From NCBI GenBank assembly GCA_026984555.1, contig JALSRY010000010.1, positions 1 to 5,838 of the forward strand: a stretch of DNA of 5,838 nucleotides. The letters run 5' to 3'. The first letter of the stretch is position 1, and each line of letters opens with the position of its first letter. Origin of the DNA: Phycisphaerae bacterium. Its GTDB lineage: Bacteria; Planctomycetota; Phycisphaerae; UBA1845; Fen-1342. The translations under genes and the position numbers were made by a program. The notes under the pieces are model-generated. The model had not been told where the DNA came from. It saw nothing but the letters and a program-made list of their open reading frames with translations, and ran no database searches. This document shows, in pieces, positions 1 through 5,838 of this stretch.

Positions 1-11
1 ACCGACCCGTC

Positions 12-1460
12 GTGGCGTCCGGGGGAGATGATCCGCCGGTCGTGGCGTTCGTGTCGTTGGGGTGCGTCAAGAACCTCGTGGATTCCGAAAAGATGCTCGG
101 CCAGCTCGCCGAAGCGGGCGCGTTGCTCACCGGGGACGAATCGGCCGCGGACACGGTCGTCGTCAACACGTGTGGGTTTCTCGGCCGGTCGCGCGACGAG
201 GCCGTGGAGATCCTGCGTGACATGGCCGCGCGGAAGCGTGCGGGCCGGCTCAAGCGGATCGTCGTTGCGGGTTGTCTCGCCCAGCGTGACGGCCCCGCCT
301 TGCTCGAACTCGTCCCGGAAATCGACGCGCTCGTCGGCGTCAACAACCGCGACGATGTCATCCGTGCGGTCATGCACACCGAACGGTTCGCGCAAACACG
401 CTCCGCTGACGGAGCTTCCGGACCCCGGGAACACGCCGCGGGACCGGCCCGGCGCCCCGCGCGAAACGTGTCGGGCGGCATTTCCGCGGACCTCTACCTG
501 AGCGACTACCACCCGCAGGCGTGGTCCGACCAGGGACGCTTGCGGATTACGCCGCGCCATTACGCTTACGTGCGTATCAGCGAGGGATGCGATCAGAAGT
601 GCACGTTTTGCACGATTCCGTCGATCCGCGGTCCGCTGCACAGCAAGCCGGTCGAGCAGATTGTGGCCGAGTGCCGCGAGATGATCTGTGACGGTGCCCG
701 CGAATTGATCCTGATCGGCCAGGACACGACCAGCTATGGTCGGGATATGGGCTATGGACCGGGGCTGGCTGGGCTGCTGCGCGAGCTGGATGGCGCTTGC
801 GACGGCGCCCGCTGGCTACGTTTGATGTACGTGTATCCCTCGATCCTGACCGACGAGATGCTCGACGCGATCGCCGAGTGTGCGCGGGTGGTCAAGTACA
901 TCGACATTCCGCTCCAGCACATCAGCGACCGGATGCTGCGGGCGATGCACCGCCGGGTGACGCGCAAGCAGACCGAGGACTTGCTCGCGCGCATCCGTCG
1001 GCGCATTCCCGGCGTGACGATTCGCACGACGTTCATCGTGGGTTTTCCCGGCGAGACGGAGGCGGATTTCGCGGAACTGGTGGCGTTCGTGCGTGATACG
1101 GGCTTCGACGCCGTGGGGGCGTTCAGGTACTCGAACGAGCCGGGAACGCCGGCGTACCGGATGAAAGGCCAGCTCGGCGAAGCCGTCATCGAAGCGCGTT
1201 ACGAGCGGCTGATGCTTGCGCAGCAGGAGCTGGCGTTCGCCGCCGCCCGGAAGATGATCGGGCGGACGCTGGAAGTCGTGATCGACGAAGGGGGTGACGC
1301 GGGGCGCGACGCACTTGCCCGTCACGCCGGCCAGGCGCCGGATGTCGATCCGTGCTGTCTGCTTGCCGAGGCGCCGGCGGGCGCGGGTGACTTCCTTTCG
1401 GTTCGCTGCGTGGACACCGACGGCTACGATCTGGTGGTCGAGCCGCTGCGCCGGCGGTAG
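12..1460 (+). CDS. rimO: Ribosomal protein S12 methylthiotransferase RimO
   Basis: This radical-SAM enzyme adds a methylthio group to a conserved aspartate of ribosomal protein S12 (Asp89 in E. coli), in the cytoplasm. Three domains are visible in order. The N-terminal MTTase (UPF0004) domain has cluster cysteines C18 (SLGCVKN), C54 (NTCGFLG) and C88 (AGCLAQR). The radical-SAM core has C193/C197/C200 in CDQKCTFC, preceded by the RimO-typical TPRHYAYVRISEG. A C-terminal TRAM domain spans about 415-478, with GQAPDVD. The stretch TPRHYAYxxISEGC and the following IPSIRG favour RimO over MiaB. At 482 aa it is longer than E. coli RimO (about 441 aa). Much of the excess is an Ala/Gly/Pro/Arg-rich linker at about 127-155. 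The start is uncertain: GTG at 12 has no visible ribosome binding site, the frame is open to the window edge, and the first conserved residues begin near the alternative GTG at 42. No operon partner is visible downstream. Confidence 0.95.
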   Translation: MASGGDDPPVVAFVSLGCVKNLVDSEKMLGQLAEAGALLTGDESAADTVVVNTCGFLGRSRDEAVEILRDMAARKRAGRLKRIVVAGCLAQRDGPALLELVPEIDALVGVNNRDDVIRAVMHTERFAQTRSADGASGPREHAAGPARRPARNVSGGISADLYLSDYHPQAWSDQGRLRITPRHYAYVRISEGCDQKCTFCTIPSIRGPLHSKPVEQIVAECREMICDGARELILIGQDTTSYGRDMGYGPGLAGLLRELDGACDGARWLRLMYVYPSILTDEMLDAIAECARVVKYIDIPLQHISDRMLRAMHRRVTRKQTEDLLARIRRRIPGVTIRTTFIVGFPGETEADFAELVAFVRDTGFDAVGAFRYSNEPGTPAYRMKGQLGEAVIEARYERLMLAQQELAFAAARKMIGRTLEVVIDEGGDAGRDALARHAGQAPDVDPCCLLAEAPAGAGDFLSVRCVDTDGYDLVVEPLRRR

Positions 1461-1465
1461 TTTTT
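1443..1465 (+). terminator. Candidate intrinsic terminator overlapping the rimO stop codon
   Basis: Bases 1443-1448 (CCGCTG) pair with 1452-1457 (CGGCGG) around a CGC triloop. This gives a 6-bp stem with one G-U pair. The stop codon TAG follows directly, then five Ts at 1461-1465. Hairpin plus T-run at the end of a gene is the standard Rho-independent layout, although the stem is short and three bases separate it from the T-run. Confidence 0.45.
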
Positions 1466-1529
1466 CGTTGACAGGAAAAGGGTTGCGAGGGCTGGACGCC
1501 GAACTGGCCTGCTCCCCAAGAACTGGTCC

Positions 1530-1847
1530 AGGTGTTATGAGAGTCTTCGGGCCGGGCGCGGCGCACGCACGCTCAAACCGGGACGGACCCAGCCGAATCT
1601 GCTGGCCACGCGCAAACGCGAACATAGCCGCAAGCCCGACGAGCTTTACGGGATCATCGAGGCGTGCAGTTGGCCGCCATTCCTGGAGCTTTTTTCGCGG
1701 CATGCGCGTCGGGGCTGGCACCAGTGGGGTGACGAGCACCGCCAACAGGGAGGGGAGACGCCGGCCCTGCGCGTAGGTTCCGCCGAGGCGCCGGCTGGCG
1801 AGTCTCGGGCGTTCGGGTTCACGGGAAAGCGCAGTCGCTGCGTCTAG
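1530..1847 (+). pseudogene. C-terminal remnant of an MT-A70 family adenine methyltransferase
   Basis: A reading frame with no good start, open from 1461 to a TAG at 1845-1847, encodes the typical C-terminal end of MT-A70-type N6-adenine methyltransferases. Recognisable parts are RTLKPGRTQPNLL (about 1566-1604), RKREHSRKPDELYGIIEACS (1611-1670), FLELFSR (1680-1700) and GWHQWGDE (1713-1736). In intact relatives these form the final strand-helix part, with the conserved HSRKPDE, ELFAR and GWxxWG motifs. The catalytic DPPW-type motif and SAM-binding core lie upstream in intact proteins and are absent: only about 70 bases separate the match from the rimO stop. Codons after about 1737 show no family similarity I recognise and may be read-on into non-coding DNA. 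The frame is the same as that of rimO, separated by its TAG. Such methyltransferases are common in phages and mobile DNA, so this is most likely the scar of a lost insertion. It is unlikely to be translated or active. Confidence 0.75.
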
Positions 1848-2153
1848 GTTTCCTTGTTCCGTTCTTTTTCGGGGGGCTGGTGGCAAGGGCGGCTGCGGGG
1901 CTTGTCGTCGGGGACACGGGGGGTATGCCTGTTTGTTTTCTTCCCGCCTGGTCGTCGTGGCACCGCTGTTGTTCGCGCGGTAGGCTGTTGTCACTGCGTG
2001 GTGGGCTGGCGGCGGGTAGCGTCCGCGCGGGGCGCCGCCGCACGGTCGAAGCAGCCGCGTGGGACAGGGGATTTTCGGCCACAAGACGAAGTTTGCTCCC
2101 GGTCGAGCGAACACGCGACATCTTGCACTTTCCCAGAGACGGGAGAATCGGCC
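1848..2153. other. Non-coding stretch upstream of the malic enzyme gene
   Basis: These 306 bases hold no gene I can support. Frames open here give low-complexity Arg/Gly/Ala-rich translations with no family resemblance. A T-rich patch lies at 1848-1872. A GC-rich inverted repeat lies at 2008-2014 / 2033-2039 (GGCGGCG / CGCCGCC), with a smaller GCG/CGC stem in its loop, so the transcript could fold here. No convincing -35/-10 pair was found by eye. The promoter of the malic enzyme gene should lie in this stretch or in the relic before it. Confidence 0.4.
2141..2145 (+). promoter_or_regulatory. Ribosome binding site fixing the malic enzyme start
   Basis: GGGAG lies 8 bases before ATG 2154. It supports this start over the in-frame upstream extension that opens at 1854. 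The extension's residues look like translated non-coding DNA, rich in Arg, Gly and Cys. Confidence 0.7.
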
Positions 2154-3860
2154 ATGTCAGCCAAATTGAAGGGTGCGATCAGCACGCCGAAGAAGATTCG
2201 GGTTTCCTGCGATGGATACGAGCTGTTGCAGCACCCGATGTTCAACAAGGGGACCGCATTCACGGAGGAGGAGCGGGACCGGCTTCATTTGCGGGGGCTC
2301 CTGCCGCACACGAGATTGAGCATCGAGGAGCAGGCGGCGCTCGAGATGGAGCATCTGCACGCCAAGCGTGACGACCTCGAGAAGTTCATCGGCCTGGCAT
2401 CGCTTCAGAACCGCAACGAGACGTTGTTTTACCGGGTACTGGTCGAGAACATGACCGAGCTGATGCCGATCGTGTACACGCCGACGGTGGGGCTGGCGTG
2501 CCAGAAGTACAGCCACATTTTCCGCGATTCGCGGGGGTTGTGGCTCACGCCCGATGACGCCGACAACATCCCGGAAATCTTGCGCAACGCGCCGTTCCAG
2601 GACGTGCGGCTGATTGTGGTGACCGACAACGAGCGGATCCTGGGCCTGGGCGACCAGGGTGCGGGGGGGCTGGGTATCCCGGTGGGCAAGATGGCGCTTT
2701 ACTGCGCCGGGGCCGGCATCCACCCGCGTTACACGCTGCCGATCAGTCTCGATGTCGGTACGAACAACGCGGACCTGCTCAACGATCCCTACTACTTCGG
2801 CTACCGTCACCGCCGGCTGCGCGGGGAGGAGTACGACCGGTTCATCGAGCGTTTCGTCGATGGTGTGCGCGAGGTTTTCCCGCACGCGGTCATCCAGTGG
2901 GAGGATTTCCACAAGAACATCGCGTTCATGGTGCTGGACCGTTACAAGAAGCGTATTCCCTGCTTCAACGACGACATCCAGGGCACGGCCAGCATCGTGC
3001 TCGCGGGCATGTATTCGGCGTTGCGGATCACCGGGGAGGAGCTCGGCCAGCAGCGCATCGTCTACCTCGGCGGCGGGGCCGCGGGCGTGGGCATCGCCCG
3101 GCTGGTGCGTGCTACGATGCTGCACGAGTGCGGCGACGAGAAGAAGGTCCACCGGGCCCAGGTCGTGCTCGATTCGCGGGGCCTGCTCTACGAGGGGCGC
3201 ATGATCACGGACCCGCACAAGAAGGAGTTCGCGCTCACCAACGAGGAGATGGAGCACTACGGGTTTGCGCCGGAGGGTCGGCACGACCTGCTCGAAGTCA
3301 TCAAGCATGTCAAGCCGACCATGCTGGTCGGGACGACCGCCACGCCGGGTGTCTTCAGCGAGGAGATCATCCGGGAGATGGCCAAGCACGTCGAGCGGCC
3401 GGTGGTTTTCGCGCTGAGCAACCCGACGTCGAAGTGCGAGTGCCGGCCGCGCGAGGTGTACGAGTGGACCGACGGCCGCGCGATCATCGCCACCGGCAGT
3501 CCGTTTCCGCCGGTCGAGTACAAGGGGCGGCGTTACGAGCCGGGACAAGGCAACAACGTGTTCGTGTTTCCGGGGGTGGGGTTGGGTGCGATCATTTCGG
3601 AGACGCGTGAGATCCCCGACCTGTTTTTCGCCATCGCCGCCCGGACCGTCGCCGACTGCGTATCGCAGGAGCGGCTGGATGTGGGCTCGCTCTATCCCGA
3701 ACAGAGTATGCTGCGTGAGATCAGCCGGCGCATCGCGATCGAGGTCGTCAAGGCGGCCCGGGACATGCACCTCGGCCGGTTGCTCAGCGACGAGGAAATC
3801 GGGGAAGTCGTCGCCGACGCGATGTGGTATCCCGAATACGCGGCATACGAAGTGGGCTAG
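2154..3860 (+). CDS. Malic enzyme (malate dehydrogenase, oxaloacetate-decarboxylating)
   Basis: It catalyses oxidative decarboxylation of L-malate to pyruvate and CO2 with reduction of NAD(P), in the cytoplasm, linking the TCA cycle to pyruvate. The 568-aa length matches the large-subunit class (E. coli MaeA about 565 aa, animal ME1/ME2). The N-terminal malic domain carries VYTPTVG with catalytic Tyr108, the substrate Arg161 in ERILGLGD, and catalytic Lys179 in GIPVGK. Metal ligands are Glu250-Asp251 (WED) and Asp274 (FNDDIQGTA). The NAD(P)-binding domain starts near 276 and has GGGAAGVG at 306-313, SNPTSK at 422-427 and GQGNN at 464-468. The loop after strand 2 reads DSRGLL (340-345), followed by Lys356-Lys357. 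This resembles NADP-type ME1 (DSKGL plus Lys) more than NAD-type ME2, so cofactor preference should not be assumed from a maeA/sfcA label. The gene stands alone: a long leader lies upstream and a convergent gene downstream. No frameshift or missing key residue is seen. Confidence 0.95.
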   Translation: MSAKLKGAISTPKKIRVSCDGYELLQHPMFNKGTAFTEEERDRLHLRGLLPHTRLSIEEQAALEMEHLHAKRDDLEKFIGLASLQNRNETLFYRVLVENMTELMPIVYTPTVGLACQKYSHIFRDSRGLWLTPDDADNIPEILRNAPFQDVRLIVVTDNERILGLGDQGAGGLGIPVGKMALYCAGAGIHPRYTLPISLDVGTNNADLLNDPYYFGYRHRRLRGEEYDRFIERFVDGVREVFPHAVIQWEDFHKNIAFMVLDRYKKRIPCFNDDIQGTASIVLAGMYSALRITGEELGQQRIVYLGGGAAGVGIARLVRATMLHECGDEKKVHRAQVVLDSRGLLYEGRMITDPHKKEFALTNEEMEHYGFAPEGRHDLLEVIKHVKPTMLVGTTATPGVFSEEIIREMAKHVERPVVFALSNPTSKCECRPREVYEWTDGRAIIATGSPFPPVEYKGRRYEPGQGNNVFVFPGVGLGAIISETREIPDLFFAIAARTVADCVSQERLDVGSLYPEQSMLREISRRIAIEVVKAARDMHLGRLLSDEEIGEVVADAMWYPEYAAYEVG

Positions 3861-3862
3861 CG

Positions 3863-3900
3863 CCCGCCCCGGCGGCGACATGCGGCTACGCCGGCGCGGG
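3863..3900. terminator. GC-rich hairpin between convergent genes
   Basis: Bases 3863-3874 pair with 3889-3900: 11 of 12 positions pair, with a single C-C mismatch (3868/3895), around a 14-base loop. The stem begins 2 bases after the malic enzyme stop and ends 11 bases before the stop of the converging anti-sigma gene. Neither side has a T-run, so it is not a classical intrinsic terminator. The position suggests a shared bidirectional transcription end or 3'-end stabiliser. Confidence 0.45.
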
Positions 3901-3911
3901 AAACGGATCGC

Positions 3912-4754
3912 TCAGTGCTCTGGGTGAGCCAGGGCGAAGATCATCGGGCGGGCGAGGGCGAGTTGCACCTCGTCCGCGAGGTGACGCAATTGGTCCGCCG
4001 GCATTTCGCTGCACACCGCGTAGCTGTGGGCCTGTTCGTCCCACTTGCAGACCACGATCTTGCGATACTCGGCGACCTGGTACGAGGTGTTTTTCATCGC
4101 ACAACGCGGGCAGGACTCGGCCCCGGCCAGACGCACCCGCTGATCCACGGAGAAGAACGAGATCACCACCGGCGTGGGGCCGTCCTTCCGGTAGAAGACG
4201 TGGATCGCGCGGACCTTGCCCGCGTGAAAGCACCCGCACACCCCGTCCAGCTTGTACCCGAGACTCGCGAGGTTCGGCACGAGCACGCGGAATGGCTCGC
4301 GCTGGTCGAGCGCTCGGCGGGCCGCGTCCGGATCGTCCAGGGGAACCATGATCCCGCGGTGACGCATCGTGACGCCACAACGCAGGTACACGTTGGCGAA
4401 ATCGTCCGCGGCGACGAGCGGCGTCGAGGCGTGGGTCGGGGTGGGCCAGAACGTGACACCGAGCGCCACGACGGCGGCCGCCGCCGTCAATGTCGTGACG
4501 AGCCTGAGGATGCGCTTGCGACGGCGGCGGGTGGCGTGGCCCAGACGCTCCCGGACCGCGGGCCCGAGCGTCGCGGGCACGGGGGCTCCGTTCACGATCC
4601 GTCCCACACAGCGGCGCAGCGACCGCCAGCGCTGTAGTTCCGCGCGCAGATCGGGCGACGCGGCGAGGAGGGCTTCCAGCTCGGCGGCCCGGGCCGGGTC
4701 GAGTTCACCGTCGGCAAACAGGGGCAGTATGGCGCGGGCCTCATCGAGCGTCAT
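3912..4754 (-). CDS. Putative membrane-anchored anti-sigma factor with Cys-rich extracytoplasmic domain
   Basis: It probably binds and holds inactive the ECF sigma factor encoded just upstream. The 280-aa protein starts with a short helical cytoplasmic segment (1-80). Its opening, ILPLFADGELDPARAAELEA, is the usual anti-sigma N-terminal pattern, but the HxxxCxxC zinc motif is missing. A basic stretch RRRRKR (76-81) precedes one hydrophobic segment (about 83-103), predicting N-inside, C-outside topology. The external part (104-280) carries seven cysteines: C126, C173 and C175 (CGCFH), C215 and C218 (CPRC), C236 and C248. A segment around 158-205 (VPNLASLGYKLDG, then VFYRKDG) resembles the extracytoplasmic domain of some proteobacterial membrane anti-sigma factors; this is weak similarity from memory. 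The start codon overlaps the sigma stop as ATGA, and a GAGGGGGA ribosome binding site (4761-4768) lies inside the sigma gene, so translation is likely coupled. The anti-sigma role is inferred from gene order, topology and N-terminus. The cysteines could bind metal or sense redox state. Confidence 0.75.
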   Translation of the reverse strand: MTLDEARAILPLFADGELDPARAAELEALLAASPDLRAELQRWRSLRRCVGRIVNGAPVPATLGPAVRERLGHATRRRRKRILRLVTTLTAAAAVVALGVTFWPTPTHASTPLVAADDFANVYLRCGVTMRHRGIMVPLDDPDAARRALDQREPFRVLVPNLASLGYKLDGVCGCFHAGKVRAIHVFYRKDGPTPVVISFFSVDQRVRLAGAESCPRCAMKNTSYQVAEYRKIVVCKWDEQAHSYAVCSEMPADQLRHLADEVQLALARPMIFALAHPEH

Positions 4755-5326
4755 GCTGCGTCCCCCTCGTCTTCGTCCGGTCCCAGGCGGTTCTCACGCG
4801 CGTAGTCCCTCAGCTCGGATACGAGCTGCTGGCGTGCGCGGTGCAGCCGGCTCATCACCGTTCCGATCGGCACGTCGAGAATCTCCGCAATTTGCTTGTA
4901 CGAAAAATCCATTGTCGCCCACAGCGACAACACCAGGCGAAAATCCGGCGAGAGACGCCCCAGCGCCTCCTTCACCTCGCTGTCGAGGTTTTCGTAGTCG
5001 AGCATCGGCGGCTCGAGCGTCTGCGCCCGGTCCAGTACCTCGCTGTGCACCTGATCGAGTGATTGTTGATCGGTTGCGCGGGGGGCGCGCTTGCTGCGCG
5101 AGACACGGTTCAAGAACGTGTTGTGCAAAATACGCAACAGCCACGGCCGGATGCCGTGCTCCCGCATCTCGAAACGGCCAAAGGCCTTGTAGGCTTTGAG
5201 GTACGTTTCCTGCGCCAAGTCTTCCGCCTCGTGTTCGTTGCGCGCCAGCCGCAAGGCCACCCGGTACACCGTGTCCAGGTGGGGCAGCGCCAGTGTTTCG
5301 AACGAGTTGTCGCCGTCTGCTCGCAT
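4751..5326 (-). CDS. ECF-type RNA polymerase sigma factor, SigR/SigH-like
   Basis: This alternative sigma factor directs RNA polymerase to a dedicated promoter set. The 191 aa show the two-domain ECF layout. Region 2 (about 10-80) has EAEDLAQETYLKAYKAF (33-49; core binding and -10 recognition) and PWLLRILHNTFLNR (61-74). A linker spans about 81-114. Region 4 (about 115-172) has SYKQIAEILDVPIGTVMSRL (142-161), the helix-turn-helix for the -35 element. The C-terminus is acidic (PDEDEGD). The run from EVKEAL through GTVMSRLHRARQQL to DYAREN closely follows Streptomyces SigR and mycobacterial SigH (ECF12) as I recall them, so it is placed near that group. ATG 5324-5326 begins the protein about 10 residues before region 2, normal for the family. 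Only a weak GGA precedes it. It heads a two-gene operon with its putative anti-sigma factor (4-base overlap) and has a matching SigR-type promoter upstream, suggesting positive autoregulation. Confidence 0.93.
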   Translation of the reverse strand: MRADGDNSFETLALPHLDTVYRVALRLARNEHEAEDLAQETYLKAYKAFGRFEMREHGIRPWLLRILHNTFLNRVSRSKRAPRATDQQSLDQVHSEVLDRAQTLEPPMLDYENLDSEVKEALGRLSPDFRLVLSLWATMDFSYKQIAEILDVPIGTVMSRLHRARQQLVSELRDYARENRLGPDEDEGDAA

Positions 5327-5367
5327 GCGGCGTCCATACCGGGGCGTGCCCGGTATCTACCTTCCGT

Positions 5368-5393
5368 AACCATCAGGGGTTGCGATCAATTCC
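5368..5393 (-). promoter_or_regulatory. Candidate SigR-type ECF promoter of the sigma/anti-sigma operon
   Basis: Read on the minus strand, GGAAT (complement of 5389-5393) is followed after exactly 18 bases by GTT (complement of 5368-5370). GGAAT-N18-GTT is the established consensus of Streptomyces SigR promoters. The GTT lies about 41 bases before the sigma start codon, leaving a leader of about 30 bases, a normal geometry. The promoter and its recognition by the encoded sigma are inferred. Confidence 0.55.
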
Positions 5394-5447
5394 ACGATTT
5401 ACGTTTTCGGCTCCGTGTTCCCGACTGGTGATGATTATGGGCCGATC

Positions 5448-5464
5448 GCTGGCGACGGGCCAGC
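5448..5464. repeat. Short inverted repeat upstream of the hydrolase gene
   Basis: GCTGGC (5448-5453) and GCCAGC (5459-5464) form a perfect 6-bp stem with a 5-base loop, in the spacer between the divergent sigma and hydrolase genes. Its role is unknown; such stems arise easily in GC-rich DNA. Confidence 0.3.
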
Positions 5465-5491
5465 ACCGCGCCGTAGAATCTGAGGCCCGGG

Positions 5492-5511
5492 GATCGACTC
5501 CCGCGTCGATC
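5492..5511. repeat. Perfect 7-bp inverted repeat, candidate operator or leader hairpin
   Basis: GATCGAC (5492-5498) and GTCGATC (5505-5511) are separated by 6 bases. The repeat ends 13 bases before the hydrolase ribosome binding site. It could be a repressor-binding site (two half-sites 13 bases apart) or an RNA hairpin affecting translation of the hydrolase. Confidence 0.4.
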
Positions 5512-5524
5512 GTCCTGCCGCTAC

Positions 5525-5529
5525 AGGAG
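5525..5529 (+). promoter_or_regulatory. Ribosome binding site of the hydrolase gene
   Basis: AGGAG lies 8 bases before ATG 5538. It is the strongest Shine-Dalgarno sequence in the window and fixes this start. Confidence 0.8.
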
Positions 5530-5537
5530 ACCAGAAA

Positions 5538-5838
5538 ATGAACCACCACGTTCATACGCAGGCTGCGGTGCGGCGGCGCCGGCCGGCGGCGGCTTTGGTG
5601 GCGCTATTGGTGGCGCTGCCAGTGACCGCCGGCGCCGCGGACCGCCAGGTTGTTCACTTCAAGACCAGCGACGGCCTGACCATCACCGCCGACTATTATC
5701 CGCCCAAACCCACCAAGACCCCCGCACCGATCGTGATTTGCCTCCACATGTATCGCAGCAATCGCAAGGCCTGGCGGCCGCTGGCCGGCCCGCTGCACGA
5801 AGCCGGGTTCGCTGTCCTCGCGATCGACATGCGCGGCC
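5538..5838 (+). CDS. Secreted alpha/beta-hydrolase, N-terminal part (gene runs off the window)
   Basis: The first 100 residues are present and the gene continues past the right edge. Residues 1-33 look like a Sec signal peptide: basic RRRR (12-15), a hydrophobic stretch AAALVALLVALPV (17-29), and a likely cleavage after TAGA (33). The mature part begins with VVHFKTSDGLTITADYYPP (38-56), a pattern typical of hydrolases whose first strands precede the core. IVICLHMYRSN (65-75) has the His of the oxyanion-hole strand-loop, here HMYRS. AGFAVLAIDMRG (89-100) is the next core strand, with the common D-x-RG ending. This is typical of dienelactone-hydrolase-like or peptidase-S9-like alpha/beta-hydrolases. 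The nucleophile elbow and catalytic triad lie outside the window, so substrate and activity cannot be judged. It is transcribed divergently from the sigma operon with a 211-base spacer. Confidence 0.85.
   Translation, partial: MNHHVHTQAAVRRRRPAAALVALLVALPVTAGAADRQVVHFKTSDGLTITADYYPPKPTKTPAPIVICLHMYRSNRKAWRPLAGPLHEAGFAVLAIDMRG

Noticed and set aside
1468..1473. A perfect TTGACA, possible -35 box, after rimO
   Set aside because: No -10-like sequence follows at 16-18 bases (GCTGGA there), and the next intact gene is almost 700 bases away.
816..2114. A 432-codon open frame on the minus strand across the 3' half of rimO and the gap
   Set aside because: It lies antisense to a clearly conserved gene. 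Its translation is Arg/Pro/His-rich without any family motif, as expected from codon bias in GC-rich DNA.
1854..2153. A 100-residue N-terminal extension of the malic enzyme
   Set aside because: Malic enzymes of this class are about 550-570 aa. The extension is low-complexity, and ATG 2154 has a good ribosome binding site.
2157..3881. A 574-codon open frame on the minus strand opposite the malic enzyme gene
   Set aside because: It is an antisense shadow: the plus strand encodes a full malic enzyme with all catalytic residues, and this translation shows no domain.
3915..4637. A 240-codon open frame on the plus strand opposite the anti-sigma gene
   Set aside because: It shows no motif or membrane pattern. 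The minus-strand frame has coherent topology, coupled translation and operon context.
5433..5438. GATTAT as a possible -10 box for the hydrolase gene
   Set aside because: No acceptable -35 element lies 16-18 bases upstream, so the pair cannot be supported.
5604..5798. A 64-codon open frame on the minus strand
   Set aside because: It is antisense to the hydrolase start, which has a signal peptide, a strong ribosome binding site and recognisable core strands.
1..5838. CRISPR arrays, tRNA or rRNA genes, intact insertion sequences
   Set aside because: No regularly spaced repeats, cloverleaf-like stretches or transposase motifs were seen on either strand.

Overview
The window is GC-rich bacterial chromosomal DNA. 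It carries four complete or nearly complete genes, one gene cut off by the right edge, and one decayed gene fragment. The mix fits a planctomycete-like or other large-genome Gram-negative bacterium: RimO, an animal/plant-type malic enzyme, an ECF sigma factor with a membrane anti-sigma lacking a zinc motif, and a secreted hydrolase. This taxonomic guess is an inference from gene content and composition, not from a marker gene.

Left part (1-2153, + strand). rimO, the methylthiotransferase for ribosomal protein S12, fills the first 1.46 kb. It ends in a small hairpin plus T-run that looks like an intrinsic terminator. The next ~690 bases hold no intact gene. A clear relic lies inside them: about 70 codons encoding the C-terminal end of an MT-A70-type adenine methyltransferase, without its catalytic part. 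The remaining ~300 bases look like the leader and promoter region of the next gene.

Middle (2154-3860, + strand). A full-length malic enzyme (568 aa) with all expected catalytic and metal-binding residues. Its cofactor-specificity loop looks more like NADP-type than NAD-type enzymes. A GC-rich hairpin separates its stop codon from the converging gene.

Right part (3912-5326, - strand). A two-gene operon encodes an ECF sigma factor resembling the actinobacterial SigR/SigH group and a membrane-anchored putative anti-sigma factor. The two genes overlap by 4 bases (ATGA). Upstream of the sigma gene is an exact GGAAT-N18-GTT, the consensus known for SigR promoters, so the operon may be autoregulated. 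The partner lacks the cytoplasmic HxxxCxxC zinc motif of RsrA. Instead it has a cysteine-rich extracytoplasmic domain (CxCxH, CPRC), which suggests a different, envelope-side sensor.

Right edge (5538-5838, + strand). Divergent from the sigma operon, with two small hairpins in its upstream region, is the start of a secreted alpha/beta-hydrolase.
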